Shown: positions 1-6,941 of the stretch, piece after piece
Position numbering within the stretch: position 1 is the stretch's first letter
Layout of the letters: every line of letters begins with the position of its first letter
Assembly (NCBI GenBank): GCA_903932565.1
Contig: CAIZGQ010000139.1
Location: forward strand, 1-9,658
Reading direction: 5' to 3'
Source: an uncultured Hyphomicrobiales bacterium
GTDB lineage: Bacteria > Pseudomonadota > Alphaproteobacteria > Rhizobiales > Beijerinckiaceae
DNA length: 9,658 nt
Made by a program: the position numbers and the translations under genes
Notes under the pieces: model-generated
The model's input: the letters and a program-made list of their open reading frames with translations, nothing else
What the model was told of the DNA's origin: nothing
Databases searched by the model: none

Positions 1-38
1 ATATGCTGGCCCTCGCTGAGGCCCTGCGCGCTGGCTAA
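1..38 (+). CDS. Possible 3' end of a plus-strand gene cut by the window edge
   Basis: The plus-strand frame with codons starting at position 3 reads MLALAEALRAG and then a TAA stop at 36-38. This Ala/Leu-rich stretch would suit a C-terminal helix. The stop lies only 2 bp from the maiA stop on the other strand (41-43), as expected for tightly convergent genes. No ATG, GTG or TTG start for a minus-strand gene is present in bases 1-40, so a further minus-strand gene does not begin here. Eleven codons are too few to name a family, and the open frame could be chance. Confidence 0.3.
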   Translation, partial: MLALAEALRAG

Positions 39-40
39 TT

Positions 41-676
41 CTACTCGGCGTCTGGCTGCGCGGCGGGCGACGCGTTGGCAAAGGCGGGCAATTTGAGCGC
101 TGCCTGTTCGATTGCCGTGAGCTTGGGAAACAGTTTCGCGACATCAACGCCAAAACGGCGTGCATTGCCCATCTGCGGGATAAGACAGACGTCAGCAAGG
201 CTCGGCTCCTCGCCAAAGCAGAATGTCGAATGTTCTTTCGAGAGGAGCTTTTCACAAGCCGCGAGCCCTTGCGCGTTCACATCAGCCGCCCAGGCGTTCA
301 TCTGTTCCTCGCTGAAGCCACCGGCTCGCAGGGCCTGAAGCACACGCAGATTCTGAACGGGGTGAATGTCACACGCAATCGAGAGTACAAAGGCTTGGAC
401 GCGGGCGCGGCGCAACGGGTCGCTCGGCACGAGCGCAGGTGCCGGATACAGCGTGTCCAGATATTCGATGATCGCCAAAGATTGCGTCAGCACCTCGCCG
501 TCATCCAAGATCAACGTCGGCAGAAGCCCTTGCGGATTAAGCTCGAGATAGTCTGGCGTGCGCTGCTCCCCCTTGCGCAGATGCCGCGAAATCTGTTCGG
601 CCTTTAGCCCCTTGAGATTGAGCACGATGCGCACGCGGTAAGCAGCCGTGGAGCGAAAATAGCCATGCAAAATCAT
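41..676 (-). CDS. maiA: Maleylacetoacetate isomerase / zeta-class glutathione S-transferase
   Basis: This cytosolic enzyme uses glutathione to isomerise maleylacetoacetate to fumarylacetoacetate in the tyrosine/homogentisate pathway; zeta-class members can also act on some haloacids. The 211 residues match the usual length. The N-terminal thioredoxin-like domain (about 1-80) carries FRSTAAYRVRI at 7-17, the zeta active-site region. Ser9 aligns with the catalytic Ser14 of human GSTZ1, while the next two positions are Thr and Ala instead of Ser and Cys. The cis-proline is Pro53 (LLPT), and the glutathione-binding Gln65-Ser66 precedes LAIIEYL. The helical C-terminal domain has the typical DIHPVQNLRVL at 103-113 and ends in a family-like QPDAE. 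ATG 676 has AGGA (684-687) 7 nt upstream. The gene lies 39 bp after the GNAT gene and is probably the last of that operon. No other tyrosine-degradation gene is visible here. Confidence 0.93.
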   Translation of the reverse strand: MILHGYFRSTAAYRVRIVLNLKGLKAEQISRHLRKGEQRTPDYLELNPQGLLPTLILDDGEVLTQSLAIIEYLDTLYPAPALVPSDPLRRARVQAFVLSIACDIHPVQNLRVLQALRAGGFSEEQMNAWAADVNAQGLAACEKLLSKEHSTFCFGEEPSLADVCLIPQMGNARRFGVDVAKLFPKLTAIEQAALKLPAFANASPAAQPDAE

Positions 677-715
677 AACGGAGTCCTGTTGAACGAAAAT
701 GGGACGGTGTGCGGT

Positions 716-1300
716 TCAGATCGGGTCCGTCTCGATCAGCGCGAAGAGAAGATGATCCTGCCATGCGCCATTGATGCGCAGATAGGCGCGGGCATAGCCC
801 TCCTGCTTGAAACCCACACGCTGCAGAAGATGGATCGACGGCGCATTGTGGGGAAGGCAGGCGGCTTCGATGCGGTGCAGCCGCAGGGTCGCAAAGGCAA
901 AATGCATCGCTGCCCGCACCGCCTTTGTCATATAACCCCGACCGGCATGGGGTTCCCCCATCCAGTAGCCCAAAGTGCCCGCCTGGGCGACACCGCGGCG
1001 GATTTGTCCCAACGTGAGACCTCCCAGAAGCGTGTCGTCCCCTTCGCGGAAAATGAGGAAGGGATAGGCATCATCCCGTTCGATTTCGTCAGCTTGTCGG
1101 CGCAGGCGACGACGGAACGAACCACGGGTCAGATCATCCGCCGGCCAGGTTGGCTCCCACGGCATCAAAAAGCCTCGGCTGCGCTCGCGCAAATGCGCCC
1201 AGGCCAGATGATCGCTGATGTCGCCGGGGCGCAGGTACAGACCCTCGCCGCGTATAAAATTGGCGTTGTCGTTCGACGGTCCGAGCCGAAAAAGAGCCAT
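716..1300 (-). CDS. RimJ/RimL-like GNAT N-acetyltransferase
   Basis: This is a 194-residue acetyl-CoA-dependent N-acetyltransferase of the RimJ/RimL group, whose best-known members acetylate the N-termini of ribosomal proteins; the substrate here is unknown. GNAT motif A spans about 109-138, with GYWMGEP followed by the acetyl-CoA pyrophosphate loop HAGRGYM (118-124). Motif B follows with LHRIEAACLPHNAPS (141-155) and the typical LLQRVGFKQEG. The reading frame extends upstream to 1378, but that would overlap the M16 gene by 68 bp. ATG 1300 begins MALFRLGP and sits 10 bp after the M16 stop, with a weak GGATAGG-type Shine-Dalgarno, so I prefer it. The gene is probably co-transcribed and translationally coupled with the upstream peptidase. 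S5-, S18- or L12-specific activity cannot be assigned, so no rim symbol is given. Confidence 0.88.
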   Translation of the reverse strand: MALFRLGPSNDNANFIRGEGLYLRPGDISDHLAWAHLRERSRGFLMPWEPTWPADDLTRGSFRRRLRRQADEIERDDAYPFLIFREGDDTLLGGLTLGQIRRGVAQAGTLGYWMGEPHAGRGYMTKAVRAAMHFAFATLRLHRIEAACLPHNAPSIHLLQRVGFKQEGYARAYLRINGAWQDHLLFALIETDPI

Positions 1301-1310
1301 GAGCGTGAAC

Positions 1311-2570
1311 CTATCCGCGCAGTCGCTGTGCAATCCGATCCGGGGTCCAGACTTTTCCGACAGAGCCGATGGCCGCAACTGTCGGGGCGCTGCTGATCAT
1401 TGAAGCTCCCGCCCGACGTACGTCCTCGAGGCTCAGCCCGTCGATCCGCTCGATGATTTCCTGCTTGTCGAGAACGCGATCGAACGCCAGCAACTGCCGC
1501 GCGATCTGCTCGGCCCGTGCGGATGAGGATTCCAGTGCGGTGAGAAGCGAAACTTTCATTTGCGCCTTGGCCCGATGAACATCCCCAGCATCCAGTGTTG
1601 CAACCGATTGCGCAAGACAATCCAGCGTCACCGGCATGAGTTCAGCAACATCCTTGGGCGCGCAGGCGGCGTAGACGCCAAATAACCCGGTGTCCTCGTA
1701 ACCCCAATTGAACGAGTAAATGGAGTAGGCCAGACCGCGCTGCTCGCGCACCTCCTGGAACAAGCGGGACGACATGCCACCACCTGCCGCATTACAGAAA
1801 ATATGCGCCGCGTAATTGGCCGGGTCACGAAACGAAATGCCCTCAAAACCAATCACGATGTGTGTCTGTTCGAGCTTCCGCTGAAGACGAAGATCGCCGC
1901 CCACATAGGCAGCCTTTACCATCTGCCCTTCAGCGGCCGGCGCCAACCGGGAGAAGCGCTCGGAAACTTCGTCCACGATGCGCGCGTGTTCCACACCACC
2001 GGCTGCCGAAATCACTGTCGCCGGAGCCGCATAATGCCGGGCCATGTAAGCGCCGATGGCATCCCGATCAAAAGCCGACACCCGCTCCGGGGTGCCAAGA
2101 ATGGGCCTCCCAAGCGGCTGATCCGGGAATGCGGCAGAATTGAAAAGGTCGAACACAAGATCGTCTGGCGTGTCCTCGACCGCACCGATCTCCTGCAGGA
2201 TCACGCTTTTTTCGCGCTCGAGCTCGGCGGGGTCGAACAAGCTGTCGGTCAGAATGTCAGCCAGAATATCAATCGCAAGGCCGGTATCCGACGACAGCAC
2301 CCGCGCGTAATAAGCTGTCTGCTCGACGGATGTGGCGGCATTGATGTCGCCCCCTGCGGCTTCAATCTCTTCCGCAATTTGCCGCGCGCTGCGCCGCTGC
2401 GTTCCCTTGAACGCCATATGCTCAAGAAGATGCGAAAGACCGTGCTCGTCACTCGCTTCATGACGTGAGCCGGCTGCGACCCAAACCCCCAGCGACGCGG
2501 TCTCCAGATCACGCATCTGGTCTGTGATGATGCGCAGGCCCGATGGCAGTTTGGTGATTTCAATGGTCAT
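1311..2570 (-). CDS. M16 family zinc metallopeptidase (processing-peptidase-like)
   Basis: This 419-residue protein belongs to peptidase family M16 (pitrilysin / mitochondrial processing peptidase beta-like). The inverted zinc motif HxxEH is intact as HLLEH, with His47 and His51 as zinc ligands and Glu50 as the catalytic base. The distal ligand is probably Glu127 in ILQEIGAVED, at the family's usual distance. It is followed by the conserved substrate-domain region GLAYSIYSFNWGYEDTG in the second half. The length fits a single two-domain subunit of the 45-kDa type that acts as a dimer. No signal peptide or membrane segment is apparent, so a cytoplasmic location is likely. The natural substrate is not known. 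The start ATG 2570 overlaps the thrC stop by four bases (ATGA), indicating translational coupling. Confidence 0.93.
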   Translation of the reverse strand: MTIEITKLPSGLRIITDQMRDLETASLGVWVAAGSRHEASDEHGLSHLLEHMAFKGTQRRSARQIAEEIEAAGGDINAATSVEQTAYYARVLSSDTGLAIDILADILTDSLFDPAELEREKSVILQEIGAVEDTPDDLVFDLFNSAAFPDQPLGRPILGTPERVSAFDRDAIGAYMARHYAAPATVISAAGGVEHARIVDEVSERFSRLAPAAEGQMVKAAYVGGDLRLQRKLEQTHIVIGFEGISFRDPANYAAHIFCNAAGGGMSSRLFQEVREQRGLAYSIYSFNWGYEDTGLFGVYAACAPKDVAELMPVTLDCLAQSVATLDAGDVHRAKAQMKVSLLTALESSSARAEQIARQLLAFDRVLDKQEIIERIDGLSLEDVRRAGASMISSAPTVAAIGSVGKVWTPDRIAQRLRG

Positions 2571-3979
2571 GCGGGCATCCGCGAAATGCGTGCACGTGTT
2601 TTGATAAAAGCCTCTATCTCATGGGAATCGTTCGGCAAAACGGTGAAGCGCTCCGGCTTGCCCATCAGGTCTTCGAGATGCAGGGGCAGAGCCGGCCGTT
2701 GCCCGCTGGCTTTCTCGACAGCATCCGGGAATTTCGCCGGATGGGCCGTGCCAAGAACGATCATTGGAGTCGCCGGGTCCTTGGAAAGTGCGGCACGCGC
2801 CACATGGGTTGCGACAGCCGTGTGCGGATCCAAAAGGTATCCCGAATCGCGATAAACACGACCAATCTCTACCGACGTCTCAACGTCGCTCGTCCGCCCC
2901 GCCTCAAACGCAGCACGAATTCGCGCAAGCACCGCAGGCGGAATGTCGAAACTGCGGGACTGGCGCAGATTGTCCATCAGACGCCTGATCTCATCTGCAT
3001 CCCGGTCACATGCTTCAAACAACAGGCGTTCGAAGTTCGATGAAATCTGAATATCCATGGACGGAGATTGTGTGGCTGTCACACCCTGCTGCGCATAGCT
3101 TCCTGTTTCCAGTGCCCGCGCGAGGATGTCGTTCTCGTTTGTTGCCACGACAAGTCGGCTGATCGGCAGGCCCATACGCTTTGCAATATAGCCCGCCAGA
3201 ACATCGCCGAAATTGCCGGTTGGGACTGTGAACGAGACTGGCCGATACGGCGAGCCAAGGGCGACCGCACTCGTGAAATAATAGACGATCTGCGCCAGAA
3301 TTCGCGCCCAATTGATCGAGTTGACACCCGACAGGCCCATGGAATCCCGAAACGCGTGATGATTGAAAAGGCCTTTCACAATGGCCTGACAATCATCAAA
3401 TGTGCCCTCGAGCGCGATGGCGTGAATGTTGTCGCCTTCGACCGTCGTCATCTGACGCCGTTGCACGTCTGACACGCGCCCGTGCGGGTAGAGGATAAAC
3501 ACGTCCACTTGATCAAGGCCACGGAAGGCCTCGATTGCGGCAGCACCCGTATCACCCGATGTTGCGCCGACGATTGTTGCGCGCTGGCCCCGCTGCTTCA
3601 GCACATGATCCATCATGCGGCCAAGGAGCTGCATCGCAACATCCTTGAACGCCAGCGTGCGACCATGGAAGAGCTCGAGCACAAACAGATTGTTATCGAT
3701 CTGCGTGAGTGGTGTGACAGCGGGGTGGCGGAATGTGGCGTAGGACGCGTCCAGCATGGAGCGGAAAGCCGACGGCTCAATTGTTCCAGCTACAAACGGC
3801 GATGTGATGGTCTCTGCCGTGTCCGCATAGGAGCGACCGGCCAAAGCTGCGATCTGGTTCTTTGACAGAACCGGGTATGTCTCGGGCAGGTAAAGTCCGC
3901 CATCGCGGGCCAAACCTGCGAGCAGCGCGTCTGTGAAGGACAGGATCGGAGCTTGGCCACGGGTCGAAATGTAACGCAC
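2567..3979 (-). CDS. thrC: Threonine synthase
   Basis: A PLP-dependent fold-type II enzyme that converts O-phospho-L-homoserine and water to L-threonine and phosphate, the last step of threonine synthesis, in the cytosol. The protein has 470 residues, within the longer form common in alphaproteobacteria (E. coli has 428). The N-terminus MRYISTRGQAP and LARDGGLYLPE (23-33) are typical. The Schiff-base lysine is Lys112 in LAFKDVAMQ. A substrate-binding SGDTG lies at 141-145, and the PLP-phosphate loop PTGNFGD at 253-259. The start is GTG at 3979 with GGAA (3987-3990) 7 nt upstream; the family-conserved N-terminus supports it despite the non-ATG codon. It is probably the first gene of a thrC-M16-GNAT-maiA operon. 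The 105 bp upstream shows no Thr-rich leader peptide. Confidence 0.97.
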   Translation of the reverse strand: MRYISTRGQAPILSFTDALLAGLARDGGLYLPETYPVLSKNQIAALAGRSYADTAETITSPFVAGTIEPSAFRSMLDASYATFRHPAVTPLTQIDNNLFVLELFHGRTLAFKDVAMQLLGRMMDHVLKQRGQRATIVGATSGDTGAAAIEAFRGLDQVDVFILYPHGRVSDVQRRQMTTVEGDNIHAIALEGTFDDCQAIVKGLFNHHAFRDSMGLSGVNSINWARILAQIVYYFTSAVALGSPYRPVSFTVPTGNFGDVLAGYIAKRMGLPISRLVVATNENDILARALETGSYAQQGVTATQSPSMDIQISSNFERLLFEACDRDADEIRRLMDNLRQSRSFDIPPAVLARIRAAFEAGRTSDVETSVEIGRVYRDSGYLLDPHTAVATHVARAALSKDPATPMIVLGTAHPAKFPDAVEKASGQRPALPLHLEDLMGKPERFTVLPNDSHEIEAFIKTRARISRMPA

Positions 3980-4084
3980 GTTATTATTCCGGTTTAGACA
4001 AATGCGAGCAGCCTTCGCTGGCTGGACACCGATTGCCGCTCCTCTAGCACAGAACCAAGGCAGGGCGAGAATTCTGACGCAGCC
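3980..4084. other. purD-thrC intergenic gap, the longest in the window
   Basis: These 105 bp hold no ORF worth reporting. On the minus strand they contain a short hairpin, CAGCC-AGCGAA-GGCTG (4009-4024), with no following U-run, and the thrC Shine-Dalgarno. This is the most likely site of a promoter for the thrC operon, but I found no convincing -35/-10 pair by eye. Confidence 0.5.
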
Positions 4085-5353
4085 CTATCGCTTCACCGCC
4101 CGCCAGCCGATATCGCGGCGACAGAACCCTCCGGGCCAGTCGATCGCATCAACACCCGCATAGGCGCGCGACTGTGCCTCGACGACGCTGGCGCCCAAAC
4201 CCGTCAGATTGAGGACTCGCCCGCCATTGGCAATAAGCCGCTGCCCGTCTTTGGCGGTGCCGGCATGCGTGACAATCACCCCCGGGAGACCCTCTGCTCT
4301 TTCGACGCCGCGGATCTCGGTGCCGCGCTCGGGCTGGTCGGGATAGCCCTTTGCCGCCATCACGACCGTGAGCGCTGTCTCATCTGAAAACCGCACAGGC
4401 CCATTTGGCAGATGTCCTGTCGCCGCACCAAGCAGGAGGTCGAGAAAATCAGTCTGCAAGCGGGGCAAAAGAACCTGCGTTTCCGGATCGCCAAACCTGG
4501 CGTTGAACTCGATCAGCTGCGGCCCCTGTGGACCGATCATCAATCCGGCGAACAAAACGCCCTTGAACGGCGTCCCCCGGGCGGCCATTCCCTTCAGGGT
4601 TGGCTCAATGATCTGCGCCATGACCTGCGCCACGACTTCATCGGTCATGACAGGCGCTGGCGAATATGCACCCATGCCACCCGTGTTGGGACCAAGGTCG
4701 CCATCCAGAACGCGCTTGTGATCCTGTGCCGCCCCGAAGGCGAGCGCCCGTGTCCCGTCGCAAATCGCAAAGAATGAGGCTTCTTCACCTTCAAGGAATT
4801 CCTCGACCACGACTTCGGCCCCGGCGGCACCAAACGCACCGCCGAAAATCATGTCGATGGCCGCCTCGGCGTCAGACAAGCTCATTGCGACAATGACGCC
4901 CTTGCCCGCAGCAAGGCCGTCCGCCTTGACCACAATGGGTGCGCCCAGCTGCCGGACATAGGCAAGGGCGGCGTCACGATCTGAAAACCGCTGATAGTCG
5001 CCAGTGGGGATGTGGAACTCGCGGCACAGGTCCTTCGTGAACCCCTTGGATCCTTCAAGTTGCGCGGCAGCCTTACTTGGGCCGAAGGCTGGAATCCCAG
5101 CATTTTCGAGGTCGTCTACCAGCCCCGCAACAAGGGGAGCCTCCGGTCCCACGACAACCAGGCCAACACCCATCACCCGGCAGAAGTCGACAACGGCTTG
5201 GTGGTCGGTGACGTCGATCTGAACGTTATCGCCCAGAAGACTTGTTCCTGGATTGCCGGGCGCAATGAACAAGTGTTCCAACCGCGCGGACCTGCGCAGA
5301 GCCAGCGCCATGGCATGTTCACGCCCACCGGAGCCGATCAGGAGAACTTTCAT
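4085..5353 (-). CDS. purD: Phosphoribosylamine--glycine ligase (GAR synthetase)
   Basis: This cytosolic ATP-grasp ligase joins 5-phosphoribosylamine and glycine to give glycinamide ribonucleotide, the second step of de novo purine synthesis. From ATG 5353 the product is 422 residues, close to the usual 425-430. It begins MKVLLIGSGGREHAMA, the hallmark N-terminal nucleotide-binding motif. The ATP-grasp core follows: PIVVKADGLAAGKGV, then GPNTGGMGAYSPAPV, and the metal-binding NARFGDPETQ. The frame stays open upstream to 5503, but those 50 codons run into the kinase gene and have no family similarity, so the longer start is rejected. The Shine-Dalgarno before ATG 5353 is weak. The gene follows the kinase by 61 bp, so read-through from upstream is possible. 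Confidence 0.97.
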   Translation of the reverse strand: MKVLLIGSGGREHAMALALRRSARLEHLFIAPGNPGTSLLGDNVQIDVTDHQAVVDFCRVMGVGLVVVGPEAPLVAGLVDDLENAGIPAFGPSKAAAQLEGSKGFTKDLCREFHIPTGDYQRFSDRDAALAYVRQLGAPIVVKADGLAAGKGVIVAMSLSDAEAAIDMIFGGAFGAAGAEVVVEEFLEGEEASFFAICDGTRALAFGAAQDHKRVLDGDLGPNTGGMGAYSPAPVMTDEVVAQVMAQIIEPTLKGMAARGTPFKGVLFAGLMIGPQGPQLIEFNARFGDPETQVLLPRLQTDFLDLLLGAATGHLPNGPVRFSDETALTVVMAAKGYPDQPERGTEIRGVERAEGLPGVIVTHAGTAKDGQRLIANGGRVLNLTGLGASVVEAQSRAYAGVDAIDWPGGFCRRDIGWRAVKR

Positions 5354-5414
5354 GTCAGACTGCTCGGCATGGGGAACCCGCAAAACTTCTAGGTTGGGGA
5401 CGTTCTGGCGCTGT

Positions 5415-6878
5415 CTATGCGCCCTTGGCCGTTGATTCAACCAGAGGCGACGCGCTGACGGGGCGCACAAGGCCGAGCGCGCCGGGCAAAGGCACGCGCA
5501 CAACTGTCACGGTGCATTCAGCCTCGGCCACGACTTGAGACGAAACACTGCCGAGAAATCGCCGAAAGGTCGAGCTGCCGCGTGCACCGATCAGAACCTG
5601 ATCGACATGGTTGCTTCGGATGAACTCAAGAAGGGCCTGTGCAGGCTCGGCATGTTCAAGGACGTGGAACGTAATGCGCTCCTGTTCCAGACGCAGGGGT
5701 CGAGCCCATTCCTTGAGTTCCACCAATTTCTGCACGTGGATGTTGCGACCTTCCTCATCCAACGAATAATTCATGGCGAGACGATTGAGTTTTAAAACGT
5801 TCACGCAGGCAAGGCGCACGTCCGGCAACGTGCTGAGCATTCGCCCGACATCTAGCCGCAGTGCTTCCGCCAATGCCTCCATACCCTCAGAGAGGTCCAC
5901 TGCGGCCATGACAATGGGCGCTGCTGCAATGGAGCCAGGCTCGGGTTGATGCGGCACGGCCTCAAGCCCTTGAACGCGAAACCACCGTTTCCACGCGGTG
6001 AAAATCGGGTCACGCGTTACCTTGTGTGCACGCCCTGTGAGCTGCACCTGATTGGGATGCTGCAAATCAAACAGCAAGTGCGCAGCCGTGGGGTAGCGAT
6101 CTTTCGGATCCGGCTCCAGGCAGCGAAGAATAATCTCCTGTAGCCAGGGCGGAATATCGGGCCGCAATTTTCGCGGCGGAATTGGATCGCGCCACAAACG
6201 CTTACGCAATTGATGATGGCTTTGCGGATATCCGAACGGCCTGACCTTCGTTGCGAAGTGATACAGCAACACGCCAAGCGAGAAGATATCCGAACGTCGG
6301 TCCGTGCGATTGCGCAGGAGTTGCTCAGGCGAAATATAAGGTCCCGTGCCCATTGGCACTTGAAATTCCGCCTCCAGCAGGTCGGGCAATTGCAAATGAC
6401 GTGACAGGCCAAAGTCGATGAAAGCTGCGTCGCCTGACGCGCGCATCATGATGTTGGAGGGCTTGATGTCGAGATGAACCACATTTTGACGGTGCAGATC
6501 GGCAAGCGCCGTCGCAATGCGCGCGCCCAGGGTTGCAACATCCTCAGGCAGCAGTGGCGCTTCATCCAGCCGATCCAGCAGGGCTCGACCTTCAATATAT
6601 TCCATCACCACGTAAGGGCGACGGGAGTAATCGCCAATGCCATAAACCTTGGGCACGTGAAGGCCGCTTAAGCGCGGCAAAATCATCATTTCCATCTCGA
6701 ACCCGACAATAATCGTCGCGTCATCGCCGTCCAAAATGGTCGGCACTTTCATCACAATCGGGACGTCAATGCCGGGCTTGGAGACACGCCACAGTGTCGC
6801 CATCCCACCGGTGTGCAGCTTTTCGCCGATCAGATATCCATCAACAGTCGAGCCGGTTTCAAGGACTTCGCGCACCAT
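5415..6878 (-). CDS. Soluble Hanks-type Ser/Thr kinase fused to universal stress protein domain
   Basis: From ATG 6878 the product is 487 residues. Residues about 15-275 form a eukaryotic-like kinase domain: a glycine-rich loop (GEKLHTGGMATLW, 18-30), Lys44 in VMKVP, and the catalytic loop HLDIKPSN with Asp137, Lys139 and Asn142. DFG is at 155-157, SPE (the APE position) at 183-185, Asp197 in SDIFSLGV and Arg261 in KDRYPTA. All catalytic residues are present, but the usual HRD arginine is Leu. Residues about 320-463 form a UspA-type domain with VDLSEG near its start and a nucleotide-binding loop GARG...GSVSSQ at 431-446. No transmembrane segment or PASTA repeat is seen, so it should be cytoplasmic, unlike PknB-type receptors. 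Fusions of this kind are known in alphaproteobacteria; substrates and signal are unknown. It lies 63 bp after the phosphoesterase gene. A TTG at 6890 would add four residues but coincides with the likely Shine-Dalgarno. Confidence 0.92.
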   Translation of the reverse strand: MVREVLETGSTVDGYLIGEKLHTGGMATLWRVSKPGIDVPIVMKVPTILDGDDATIIVGFEMEMMILPRLSGLHVPKVYGIGDYSRRPYVVMEYIEGRALLDRLDEAPLLPEDVATLGARIATALADLHRQNVVHLDIKPSNIMMRASGDAAFIDFGLSRHLQLPDLLEAEFQVPMGTGPYISPEQLLRNRTDRRSDIFSLGVLLYHFATKVRPFGYPQSHHQLRKRLWRDPIPPRKLRPDIPPWLQEIILRCLEPDPKDRYPTAAHLLFDLQHPNQVQLTGRAHKVTRDPIFTAWKRWFRVQGLEAVPHQPEPGSIAAAPIVMAAVDLSEGMEALAEALRLDVGRMLSTLPDVRLACVNVLKLNRLAMNYSLDEEGRNIHVQKLVELKEWARPLRLEQERITFHVLEHAEPAQALLEFIRSNHVDQVLIGARGSSTFRRFLGSVSSQVVAEAECTVTVVRVPLPGALGLVRPVSASPLVESTAKGA

Positions 6879-6883
6879 CTCAT

Positions 6884-6888
6884 TCCTC
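6884..6888 (-). promoter_or_regulatory. Ribosome binding site of the kinase-USP gene
   Basis: GAGGA on the minus strand lies 5 nt before ATG 6878. It overlaps the upstream in-frame TTG (6888-6890), so that TTG is unlikely to be the start. This decides the N-terminus. Confidence 0.65.
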
Positions 6889-6904
6889 AAAATAAGCCGT
6901 CACG

Positions 6905-6929
6905 GAAACAATAATCCGCCTGAGGCGGG
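6905..6929 (-). terminator. Possible weak rho-independent terminator after the phosphoesterase gene
   Basis: Read on the minus strand, CCGCC-TCA-GGCGG (6916-6928) forms a perfect 5-bp GC stem with a 3-nt loop, followed by ATTATTGTTT, a T-rich but interrupted tract. It begins 13 bp after the phosphoesterase stop and ends before the kinase Shine-Dalgarno. The stem is short, so termination may be partial, leaving lower but linked kinase expression. It could also be a chance palindrome or an RNA-processing site. Confidence 0.4.
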
Positions 6930-6941
6930 ATGCTCATTTGC

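Noticed and set aside
1301..1378. 26-codon N-terminal extension of the GNAT protein
   Set aside because: It overlaps the end of the M16 gene in another frame; ATG 1300 gives a normal-length product placed 10 bp after the M16 stop.
665..1396. Long plus-strand frame of 243 codons
   Set aside because: It lies opposite the GNAT gene and the 3' end of the M16 gene, has no recognisable domain, and its composition is what the antisense of a GC-rich gene gives.
1803..2468. Plus-strand frame of 221 codons
   Set aside because: Fully antisense to the M16 peptidase, whose zinc motif and family similarity are clear; no domain is visible in the antisense product.
4009..4024. Hairpin between purD and thrC as a terminator or threonine attenuator
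   Set aside because: The stem is only 5 bp, no U-run follows on the minus strand, and no Thr/Ile-rich leader peptide is present upstream.
5354..5414. Promoter or terminator between kinase-USP and purD
   Set aside because: No -35/-10 pair with good spacing and no GC-rich hairpin with a T-tract could be seen in these 61 bp.
5354..5503. 50-codon N-terminal extension of purD
   Set aside because: It overlaps the kinase-USP C-terminus, is unlike any PurD N-terminus, and the family start MKVLLIGSGGREH begins at 5353.
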